A stretch of DNA of 28,080 bases from Thermoplasmata archaeon (GTDB lineage: Archaea > Thermoplasmatota > DTKX01 > GCA-020343715). Under the pieces are notes generated by a model that saw only the letters and a program-made list of their open reading frames with translations, did no database searches and had not been told where the DNA came from. The position numbers were made by a program, and so were the translations under genes. Every line of letters starts with the position of its first letter. Position 1 is the first letter of the stretch. Positions 14,699-22,415 of this stretch are shown here, piece by piece. Where the stretch lies: the NCBI GenBank assembly GCA_020343715.1, contig CP070808.1, forward strand, positions 1,535,232 through 1,563,311, in the 5' to 3' direction.

Positions 14699-15373
14699 TT
14701 GACCGACGCCGGCAACCTCTACTTCTCGTACGGGTCCAACATGGACGTGGACCAGATGGCGTTCCGCCAGCTGGGCGTGGAGATGTCCAGGGGTGCGGTG
14801 CTCGAAGGGTACAAGCTCGCCTTCGACTTCCCGGCGAGGGCGAGGTGGCTGGGAGGCGCGGCCGACATAATCGAGGAACCGGGCTCCACCGTGGAGGGGG
14901 TGCTCCACACCCTTACGGACGACGTGTCCATCATGGATCCCTGGGAAGGGGGTTACGAGAGGGTGGCCGTTGAGGTCTCCGTGCTTCCAACCCTGGAACA
15001 AGAGAGGGCATGGACATACGTGGTCATCGACAGGGGCGAACCCATGACGCCATCCCACATCTACGTGGACCAGATGCTCAAGGGTGCCAGGGAGGCGGGC
15101 CTCTCCTCAGCGTACATCGACCAGCTGGAGCGGCACTGGAAAGATGGTCGCAAGGAGCTGGGAGACCACGTGGAGATGGTGCGTGTGTTGGCCCACACCA
15201 ACAGGCCCCTATCGTTGGAGGATCTGGCAGATTCCTTGGAGCTGTCCATCGATGGGACCGTATCCGTGCTTAGCGATCTGGGCCGGTGGGGATGGGTCCA
15301 TTCGTTCAATGAACCCCCCGTCTTCCGTCTCGTCGAGGGCAAGGAGCGCGCGTCGCCCTGGATCCTCAGGTGA
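14699..15373 (+). CDS. Gamma-glutamylcyclotransferase-like protein with winged-helix tail
   Basis: A 224-residue protein. Residues 6-125 match the GGCT/AIG2-like fold: the signature YFSYGSNM (8-15) and the candidate catalytic Glu83 in DPWEGGYER. In that family the glutamate catalyses release of 5-oxoproline from gamma-glutamyl compounds. The actual substrate here is unknown. Residues about 160-224 (VEMVRVLAHTNRPLSLEDLADSL..., then VSVLSDLGRWGWVH) look like a winged helix-turn-helix, an unusual partner that suggests regulation or nucleic acid binding. The start is TTG 14699: there is no ATG or GTG before YGSN, and a G-run lies just upstream. It converges on the EamA gene with the two stop codons overlapping within eight bases. 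Confidence 0.8.
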   Translation: MTDAGNLYFSYGSNMDVDQMAFRQLGVEMSRGAVLEGYKLAFDFPARARWLGGAADIIEEPGSTVEGVLHTLTDDVSIMDPWEGGYERVAVEVSVLPTLEQERAWTYVVIDRGEPMTPSHIYVDQMLKGAREAGLSSAYIDQLERHWKDGRKELGDHVEMVRVLAHTNRPLSLEDLADSLELSIDGTVSVLSDLGRWGWVHSFNEPPVFRLVEGKERASPWILR

Positions 15374-16277
15374 CGGTGGCCACGTTCTGGGAGGAGCGGG
15401 AGCCCACGCCCCACGAGGCCATGAGGATTCCCACCAGGATGATGGCACCACCGATTATGGTGTACTCGGGGGGGACCTCGGAAAGGAGCAGCGCGGCCAG
15501 CAGCGACGATCCGACGGGCTCTCCCAGCAGGGAGACGGACACCACAGACGCGGGCACGTACCGCAGCGTCCAATTGTACATCGTGTGGCCCAGGATGGAC
15601 GGCCCTAGGGCCATCAGGACGAACAGCCACCACTCCTCCGCGGGGAGGGTGAACAGCTCCGTCCCGGTGATGACGACGGCCAGGAGCAGGAACAACGCGC
15701 ACGATGCGTAGACCAAGAACGCGTAGACGGGCAGGGAGATCCGCTGCCGAGTCCTTCGGCCCGCCAGGATGTAAACCCCCGCGGCAACGCCTCCCAGGAA
15801 GGCCAGCAGGTCCCCGAAGAGGGTGTCGCTCCCGGCGTCCATGTCACCACGGGTGAGTATGATGACCCCCAGCAGTCCGATGGCGATGCCCACGGCATTC
15901 AACCGGGATAGCCGCTCGTCCATGAAGAAGTGCCCCACGACGCCCACCAGGATGGGATGGGCCGTCACCAGCACGACGGATGAGGCGACCGAGGTCAGCT
16001 CCAGGGAGGCTATCCAAAGGCTGAAGTGGGTGGCCAGCACGGCGCCGATGCCCACCATGATGGCCACGTCCCTCCGGGCCAGGGAGAACATCTCGGCCCT
16101 GTACATGAGCAGGGCGAAGGGCGCCAGGATGAGGGCGGAGAGGAGCATCCTACCGGCCGCGATGGCCAGGAAGTCTGCCTCCGACCACCTGATGAGGATC
16201 GCCGAGAAGGATACGGCCACCACGGCCACGCCCACACCGGCATAGGCCAATCTCCGGGTCCTCTCGGCCTCCTCCAT
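15366..16277 (-). CDS. EamA-family (DMT) transporter
   Basis: A 303-residue protein with ten membrane helices in two EamA repeats of five. Each repeat ends with the family pattern: 'SVVLVTAHPILVGVVGHFFMDERLS' in the first and 'SVSLLGEPVGSSLLAALLLSEVP' in the second. Likely exports or imports a small metabolite; the substrate is unknown. The open frame reaches 16385, but the TATA box at 16299-16306 is centred 26 bases before ATG 16277, so the leaderless start MEEAERTRR is preferred; ATG 16283 is two codons earlier. A run of Arg near the N-terminus suits a cytoplasmic end. Confidence 0.9.
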   Translation of the reverse strand: MEEAERTRRLAYAGVGVAVVAVSFSAILIRWSEADFLAIAAGRMLLSALILAPFALLMYRAEMFSLARRDVAIMVGIGAVLATHFSLWIASLELTSVASSVVLVTAHPILVGVVGHFFMDERLSRLNAVGIAIGLLGVIILTRGDMDAGSDTLFGDLLAFLGGVAAGVYILAGRRTRQRISLPVYAFLVYASCALFLLLAVVITGTELFTLPAEEWWLFVLMALGPSILGHTMYNWTLRYVPASVVSVSLLGEPVGSSLLAALLLSEVPPEYTIIGGAIILVGILMASWGVGSRSSQNVATVT

Positions 16278-16298
16278 GGCCATCGAACCGGCCCATCG

Positions 16299-16306
16299 CC
16301 TTATAA
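16299..16306 (-). promoter_or_regulatory. TATA box of the EamA transporter gene
   Basis: Minus strand TTATAAGG with a purine-rich BRE-like AAAGG just upstream. The centre is 26 bases before ATG 16277. Confidence 0.6.
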
Positions 16307-16381
16307 CCTTTGGCTGGCCCAGGTGTTCCACAGGGCCCAAAAAGGGACTTGCCAGGGCGGTTGGCATGTACGATAACAATG

Positions 16382-16389
16382 CCATAAGT
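16382..16389 (+). promoter_or_regulatory. Candidate TATA element of the S8 protease gene
   Basis: CCATAAGT, with TATTATC at 16389-16395 as an alternative. Predicted starts are near 16411 or 16418. ATG 16409 lies at about the leaderless distance but opens only a seven-codon frame. Confidence 0.35.
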
Positions 16390-16431
16390 ATTATCTAGTC
16401 CGGTCCGCATGCCTGGCCAGCCAGTGCCATA

Positions 16432-16440
16432 GGTGGTGAT
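16432..16440 (+). promoter_or_regulatory. Shine-Dalgarno-like element before the S8 protease frame
   Basis: GGTGGTGAT matches the full anti-Shine-Dalgarno complement GGAGGTGAT at eight of nine bases. No ATG, GTG or TTG in the protease frame follows until 16498, which is far too distant. The nearest near-cognate codon is ATC 16444. Confidence 0.4.
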
Positions 16441-16497
16441 TTAATCAGACAGTCAAGACGTTTACTGAGGGCCATTTCCATAGGGCTCCTCGCCATC

Positions 16498-19400
16498 ATG
16501 CTATCGATCCCGGCGGCGGCCATGCTCATCGGGCCATCCACGCCCCTGGCGGACACCGTCCCCGCGTCGACGGACGAGGGTCCGGCCCCCAGCGGCTTTT
16601 GGGCCGTGGGCGGGGTCCATGATGTGATCGTCACCTTCACCGAGCCCTGCGTCGTCGAGAAGAGGCTGGCCTGGGAGGCCAGCGGCATCGACGACCCCAC
16701 CGACCTGGGCGACAGGTCACGGGGCTACAAGGTCACCCTCGAGGGGATGCACGGGTCCTTCTTGAGGTCCGTGCAGGAGCGTTATCCCGAGGTCACCGTC
16801 AACCAGGAGTACACCACCGTCCTGAACGGCATGGCCCTCACCGCTTCCAGCGAGGCACTGGACGACATCGCCTCCCACCCCTCCGTCGAGAGGATCGAGC
16901 CCGACACCGAGGTGAGCATGGCCCTCTCCCAGAGCGTCCCCCTCATCAACGCCGACGACCTTTGGGCCGAGATCAACGGCACTGGCTCCAACATCACCGG
17001 CAAGGGCATTGTTGTGTCCGTGATGGACACCGGCATCGACTACTCCCACCCGGACCTGGGAGGGACCGGGGACAGGACCAACGACCTGGCCAACGTCACC
17101 GGCGGCACCCACCCGCGCATCATAGGCGGCTGGGACGTAATCAACAACGACGCCGACTTCTGGGACGGCCACTTCCACGGGACCCACTGCGCCGGCATCG
17201 TCGGCGCCAACGGCACCGTCGTGGGCGTGGCCCCCGAGGTGGACTTCCTCATCTACAAGGTGCTGTCCGACGGGGGCTCGGGACCCTCCTCGGTCATCAT
17301 CAAGGGCGTGGAGCTGACCGCGGACCCCGATGACGACGGGGACACCTCCGACCACGCCGACGTGGGCTCCATGAGCCTGGGCGGCTTCGGCCACCCCGAC
17401 GACTCCAAGTGCATCGCCGTGGACAACGCCATGGCCGCCGGCGTGGTGATGGCCGTGGCCGCCGTGAACGACGGACCCAACTACGAGACCATCGGCAGCC
17501 CAGGGTGCGCCAGGGACATCATATCCTGCGGGGCCACCTCCAAGACCGACCTCCTGGCCAGCTTCTCCTCCACCGGGCCCACCGCCGTCTACCAGATCAA
17601 GCCGGACCTGACGGGTCCCGGCTTGTCCATCTACTCCACCTCCCGCAACAACGGCTACCGCTACGCCGGCGGGACCTCGATGGCGACCCCCCACGTGGCG
17701 GGCGCCGCCGCGCTGCTGCTGCAGTCCCACACGGGATGGACTGCCCAGCAGGTCAAGCAGGCCCTCATGGGCACCGCCAAGGACATCGGGTACAACGAGT
17801 ACCGGGTCGGCGCGGGCCGCATCGACGTTGTCGATGCGAACGACACCTTGATGCTAGCGGACCCCCCGTCGTTGAGCCTGGGACGCCTGTCGGCCAAGAC
17901 CAACACCACCACCTTCGATGTGACCTTCGAGAACCTGGCCTCCTCTTGGACCAACGCCACCCTGACCTGGTCCATCAAGTACGAGCTGACCCCGCTGTTC
18001 ACCGCTTCCGGTGATGCCACGGAGCTCAAGTCGATGCTGACGGCCAACACCACGGCCATCAACATGTCCGGAAGCAGCAAGTTCACCGTCAAGTTCACCC
18101 TCAAGTACGACTCCACCTCCTCGGTGGGCCACCACCTGGGGAATTTGTTCCTCACCGCGGGGTCGGATTCCATCCACGTGCCCATCGCCTTCTACATCAG
18201 GGCACCGGTGCTGCTGGTGGACGACGACAACACCGACCACCTGTACACCAAGGCACCGTACAACAACCACAACCCGTACGAGCGCTACACGTACCCCTTC
18301 TACGCGAGGCTGGACAGCTCCAAGCTGATCGGCGACGCCATGTCGTCCCTGGGCGTCAGCTACGACGTGGTATCAGTCCGCACCTGGTACGACGGGCCGG
18401 ACCTGGCCAACCTGTCCCATTACCGGGTCGTCATCTGGAACGCCGCCTTCGACTACTCCCCCTACGGCAACTCGCTGACCTCCAACGACCTGAAGGCCAT
18501 CAAGGACTACGCCGACGCAGGCGGGAACATATGGCTCCTGGGCTCTGTCACGCTCTTCGACCTGTACGGCGCCACCAACAAGACGAACCTGCCGATGACG
18601 GACACCCTCCGGGCAGTGTTCGGCATGTCAGGGTACGCCCGTTACGCGGGCACGGGCAACCCCCTGGCCGGCACCGCCGGGACCTTCCTGGCGGGGGAGT
18701 CGTACGCCGTGGACACCCTCTCCTTCGGCAACGTGGACTACGGCAACAACCTGACCCCCGCCGACGGCGCCTTCCAGGTCCTGTCGGGCAGCGACACGGA
18801 CTACTGGGGCGCCTCGTGGACGAACATCACCAGCATGATCGCCCGGGCGGGTACCAAGAACAAGACGGTCTTTTCCGCCTTCGAGTTCGGGCACCTGTCA
18901 TCGGTCAACGACAGGAAGGACCTGGTGGACGAGGTCCTCACCTGGATAGACCTCAGCCCCCACGGCGCCATGAGCTACTCCGGCGCCCTCAAGGAGGGCG
19001 AGACCCTTACCTTCTCCGGCTCGGTCCTCGACCCCAGGGCAGCCGAGAGCTACATCTTCGAGTGGGACTTCGACTACACCGCGCCCACATTCGTCAAGGA
19101 CGACACGGGCCAGCAGGCGACCCACGCCTACGCCGACGACGGGACGTACACCGTCGCGATGCGGATCTTCGAGGAGCGCACCAGCACCTACTCCCAGGTG
19201 GTATCCATGCCCCTGGACGTGATCAACCAGGCCCCCGAGGCACACATCAACACCAGCTCCCCCGGTGACGAGGGCTCCCCCGTGGGCCTTTGGGGGAACG
19301 CCACCGACCCGGGCGTCTCGGATACCTTCACGTACGAGTGGGACGCCGACTACGACGGGAGCACCTTCAACGTGGACTACACCACCCAGACTGTCAACCA

Positions 19401-21795
19401 CACCTACCTGGACGATGGGACGTACACCGTCGCCCTGCGGGTGACGGACGACGAGGGGCTGACCTCCCCCATCAACACCACCGACGTCGTGGTGAGGAAC
19501 CTGCCACCCTCGGGCAACGTGTTCACCCCGGGCACCTCGGTGGAGGGCGACGACGTCCCCTTCACCGCCCAGGTGGAGGACCCCAGCCCCTTGGACACCG
19601 TCAGTGTCTTCTGGGACTTCGAGTACAACGGCCAGGTGTTCAACGAGATGGCCAACGGCACCGTCGTGAGCCACGTGTACCGGGACGACGGGGCGTACAC
19701 CGTCCTGATGCGCATGATCGACGACGACGGTGGCACCAACAACGTCACCCTCCAGGTGACGGTGAGGAACGCCGACCCCACCGCGTCCTTCGTGTCGACC
19801 AGTCCGGTCCAGGAGGGCGGGGTCATAGACTTCAACTCCACCGTCGAGGACCCAGGGGTGCTGGACATCCACACCTTCGAGTGGGACTTCGACTACGACG
19901 GCTCAACATTCGACGTCGAGGCCACCCGCCAGAACGTCAGCTCGCAGTACGCCCAGGACGGCAACTACACCGTTGCCCTGCGGGTCACCGACGACGACGG
20001 GGGCTCCGTGTTGGTGACGGACACTGTCGTGATCACCAACGCCGCGCCGCTCCCGGGCATCGAGGCGCCCAGGACCGCCGACGAGGGCGAGGTGATCTAC
20101 TTGAACGGAAGCCAGAACGACCCGGGGATCCTGGACACCTGGACGTACCTTTGGGACTTCGGGGATGGTCAGACCTCCACCGAGAAGAACCCCGCCCACA
20201 CCTACCTGGACGATGGGAACTTCAACATCACCCTGAACGTCACCGACGACGCGGGCGACTGGGGTGTCACCACCGTGCGGATATTCATAGTCAACGTGGC
20301 CCCCACCGCGACCCTGGAGGCACGCCCCGACCAGATCGACGAGAACGGCACCATCGAGTTCCAGGCCGATGGGGAGGACCCGTCACCCCTGGACCAGGAG
20401 GCCCTGACGTTCACCTGGAACTTCGGCGACGGAGAGTCGTCCAACCTGAAGCTGGTGAGGCACCGCTACGTGGACGACGGTTGCTTCACCGTCACCCTGA
20501 CGGTGCAGGACGACGACGGCGGCTTCGCGGTGTACAAGATCGACGTGCTGGTCAACAACGTGGCCCCGTCGGTTATGGCGGCGGCGGACCGGGAGTACAT
20601 CAACGAGGGCGAGGTGGTGAACTTCACCGCAGTCATCGATGACCCCGGTCCCCTGGACACCCACACCGCCCTGTGGGACTTCGACGACGGGTCCACCTCG
20701 ACGGACCTGGAGGTGACCCACAGGTTCGCGGACGACGGCAACTACATCGTGGTGCTGACGGTCACCGACAACAGCGGGGGCACCAACACCACCACCTTCC
20801 GGGTGGCCGTGTCCAATGTGAGGCCCACCCTCACCGCCGAGGCCAACACCACCATGATAAAGGAGGGTGGCTCCGTCTCCTTCACCGCGGATTGGACGGA
20901 CCCGGGCACCGAGGACACCCACACCCTCGTCTGGGACTTCGGCGACGGCACCAACACCACCGACCAGAACCCCACCCACGAGTTCCCCCAGGACGGTACC
21001 TACACCGTCCTGGTGACCGTCACCGACGACGACGGGGGTCATGCGTCCATGCCCTTCATCATCGACGTGGAGAACGTGGCGCCCGTGCCAACCATCAACG
21101 TGGCGGTGAGGACCATCGACGAGAACAACACCGTGCTCTTCAGGGCCTCGGCCGTGGACCCGGGTCCCCTGGACGTGGTCTCGTTCCACTGGGACTTCGG
21201 TGACGATTCCAACCCCGACTACGCCGACGACCAGGAGGTCGTCCACCTGTACGCCGACAACGGGATCTTCCGCGTCACCCTGAGGGCGATGGACGAGGAC
21301 GGGGGCATCTCGCCGCCCACCTCGGTCACCATCACCGTCAACAACGTCCCGCCCAAGAACCTGAAGGCCACCGCCGACCTGCAGGAGACCACCGTAGGGA
21401 AGGGCGTGACCTTCTCTGCCTACGCCGAGGACGATTCCCCCAACGACCAGGTGTTCTATGCCTGGAACTTCGGGGACGGCCTGACCTCCACCGACAGGAC
21501 GGTGACCCACGTGTACAGCCTGACGGGCGACTACAAGGTGGTCCTCATCGTCTCGGACGACGACGGCGGGCAGACGCCGTGGGAGACCACCATAGTCGTC
21601 AAGCCGGACATGGACGGGGACGGGATCCCCGACGAGGACGACGACGACCTGGACGGCGACGGCTACAAGAACTCCGAGGACGACTACCCCGAAGACCCCG
21701 ACAGGTACAGGAACTGGACCTCCATCTACCTGCTCCTCCTGGTCATCGTCGTCGTGGTCATCGCCGTCGTGGCCTACATGATGACCAAGCGATGA
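16498..21795 (+). CDS. Giant subtilisin-family (S8) exported protease with ten PKD domains
   Basis: At least 1765 residues, numbered from ATG 16498. An I9-like propeptide (about 40-145) precedes an S8 catalytic domain with Asp177 (VMDTGID), His227 (HGTHCAG) and Ser394 (GTSMATPHVAG). Then come a beta domain (about 460-560) and a class I glutamine-amidotransferase/ThuA-like alpha/beta domain (about 565-815; VLLVDDDN..., VVIWNAAFD, YADAGGNIWLLGS). Ten PKD domains (about 820-1700) follow with WDFGDG-type motifs, then an Asp-rich DxDGDG calcium-binding segment, one membrane helix and a KR tail. It is therefore anchored outside the cell. Autocatalytic maturation is expected. The residues before ATG 16498 (frame open from 16399) complete a textbook signal peptide, RQSRRLLRAISIGLLAI, so the real start is upstream. 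Confidence 0.92.
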   Translation: MLSIPAAAMLIGPSTPLADTVPASTDEGPAPSGFWAVGGVHDVIVTFTEPCVVEKRLAWEASGIDDPTDLGDRSRGYKVTLEGMHGSFLRSVQERYPEVTVNQEYTTVLNGMALTASSEALDDIASHPSVERIEPDTEVSMALSQSVPLINADDLWAEINGTGSNITGKGIVVSVMDTGIDYSHPDLGGTGDRTNDLANVTGGTHPRIIGGWDVINNDADFWDGHFHGTHCAGIVGANGTVVGVAPEVDFLIYKVLSDGGSGPSSVIIKGVELTADPDDDGDTSDHADVGSMSLGGFGHPDDSKCIAVDNAMAAGVVMAVAAVNDGPNYETIGSPGCARDIISCGATSKTDLLASFSSTGPTAVYQIKPDLTGPGLSIYSTSRNNGYRYAGGTSMATPHVAGAAALLLQSHTGWTAQQVKQALMGTAKDIGYNEYRVGAGRIDVVDANDTLMLADPPSLSLGRLSAKTNTTTFDVTFENLASSWTNATLTWSIKYELTPLFTASGDATELKSMLTANTTAINMSGSSKFTVKFTLKYDSTSSVGHHLGNLFLTAGSDSIHVPIAFYIRAPVLLVDDDNTDHLYTKAPYNNHNPYERYTYPFYARLDSSKLIGDAMSSLGVSYDVVSVRTWYDGPDLANLSHYRVVIWNAAFDYSPYGNSLTSNDLKAIKDYADAGGNIWLLGSVTLFDLYGATNKTNLPMTDTLRAVFGMSGYARYAGTGNPLAGTAGTFLAGESYAVDTLSFGNVDYGNNLTPADGAFQVLSGSDTDYWGASWTNITSMIARAGTKNKTVFSAFEFGHLSSVNDRKDLVDEVLTWIDLSPHGAMSYSGALKEGETLTFSGSVLDPRAAESYIFEWDFDYTAPTFVKDDTGQQATHAYADDGTYTVAMRIFEERTSTYSQVVSMPLDVINQAPEAHINTSSPGDEGSPVGLWGNATDPGVSDTFTYEWDADYDGSTFNVDYTTQTVNHTYLDDGTYTVALRVTDDEGLTSPINTTDVVVRNLPPSGNVFTPGTSVEGDDVPFTAQVEDPSPLDTVSVFWDFEYNGQVFNEMANGTVVSHVYRDDGAYTVLMRMIDDDGGTNNVTLQVTVRNADPTASFVSTSPVQEGGVIDFNSTVEDPGVLDIHTFEWDFDYDGSTFDVEATRQNVSSQYAQDGNYTVALRVTDDDGGSVLVTDTVVITNAAPLPGIEAPRTADEGEVIYLNGSQNDPGILDTWTYLWDFGDGQTSTEKNPAHTYLDDGNFNITLNVTDDAGDWGVTTVRIFIVNVAPTATLEARPDQIDENGTIEFQADGEDPSPLDQEALTFTWNFGDGESSNLKLVRHRYVDDGCFTVTLTVQDDDGGFAVYKIDVLVNNVAPSVMAAADREYINEGEVVNFTAVIDDPGPLDTHTALWDFDDGSTSTDLEVTHRFADDGNYIVVLTVTDNSGGTNTTTFRVAVSNVRPTLTAEANTTMIKEGGSVSFTADWTDPGTEDTHTLVWDFGDGTNTTDQNPTHEFPQDGTYTVLVTVTDDDGGHASMPFIIDVENVAPVPTINVAVRTIDENNTVLFRASAVDPGPLDVVSFHWDFGDDSNPDYADDQEVVHLYADNGIFRVTLRAMDEDGGISPPTSVTITVNNVPPKNLKATADLQETTVGKGVTFSAYAEDDSPNDQVFYAWNFGDGLTSTDRTVTHVYSLTGDYKVVLIVSDDDGGQTPWETTIVVKPDMDGDGIPDEDDDDLDGDGYKNSEDDYPEDPDRYRNWTSIYLLLLVIVVVVIAVVAYMMTKR

Positions 21796-21835
21796 GGCGT
21801 CCGGGTTCTCAGGTGTGGAACTCATGTCGCAGGGG

Positions 21836-21843
21836 TTAATACC
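21836..21843 (+). promoter_or_regulatory. TATA box of the archaemetzincin gene
   Basis: TTAATACC. The centre plus 26 bases is exactly GTG 21866, predicting a leaderless mRNA. Confidence 0.6.
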
Positions 21844-21865
21844 GGAAAGGCCACTCAGCGCTGGC

Positions 21866-22405
21866 GTGGAGGCACCCAGCTTCACCCTGTACCTGGTCCC
21901 CATGGGCGAGGAGGACGAGGAGGTAATGGACCACCTGGAGCGGGAGCTGGGACACATAGGCGCCCGCATCGTGAGGGAGGAGCGGATCCCCGCCCCCGCC
22001 GACGCCTACGACCGGCGTAGGGACCAGTACCAGGCCCGGCCGTTCTTGCGCCTCCTGGGCGCCTACGACGGGGACCGGATGCTGGGGGTGACGGACAGGG
22101 ACCTGTACATGACCGGCCTCAGGTTCGTGTTCGGCCAGGCGGAGGCGCCGGGCAAGACCGCCGTCATATCCATGAACCGCCTCAAGTGGGGGGTGGACGT
22201 GGACGGTTTCATGGAGCGATGCGTCAAGGAGGCCACCCACGAGCTGGGCCACACCTTCGGCCTGGGACATTGCAAGGACCCCGCTTGCGTCATGCACTTC
22301 TCCGTCTCCCTGGCGGACACCGACGTCAAGTCGCGGGCCTTCTGCAAGCGGTGCACGTCGGAGCTGGACGGCCTGCGGACCACCGGGTCCTCCGACGGTC
22401 GGTGA
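21866..22405 (+). CDS. amzA: Archaemetzincin metalloprotease
   Basis: A 179-residue zinc peptidase of family M54. The catalytic motif HELGHTFGLGH (His125, Glu126, His129, His135) is directly followed by the family's second zinc-binding site: Cys136, Cys141, Met143, Cys160 and Cys163 (CKDPACVM, later CKRC). The N-terminal beta strand FTLYLVPMG also fits. There is no signal peptide, so it is cytoplasmic. Physiological substrates of archaemetzincins are poorly known. The open frame reaches GTG 21815 with an ATG at 21824, but both lie upstream of the TATA box. GTG 21866 starts directly before the conserved first strand and gives a normal family length. It is divergent in promoter from, but adjacent to, the giant protease. 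Confidence 0.95.
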   Translation: MEAPSFTLYLVPMGEEDEEVMDHLERELGHIGARIVREERIPAPADAYDRRRDQYQARPFLRLLGAYDGDRMLGVTDRDLYMTGLRFVFGQAEAPGKTAVISMNRLKWGVDVDGFMERCVKEATHELGHTFGLGHCKDPACVMHFSVSLADTDVKSRAFCKRCTSELDGLRTTGSSDGR

Positions 22406-22415
22406 ATGGCTGGCC

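Noticed and set aside
18955..21600. Possible DNA tandem repeat or CRISPR-like array
   Set aside because: The periodicity of about 260-270 bases comes from diverged PKD protein domains; there are no identical short repeats or spacers.
20383..21969. 528-codon minus-strand frame opposite the PKD array
   Set aside because: A shadow created by strong codon bias in the repeated PKD DNA; no recognisable protein features.
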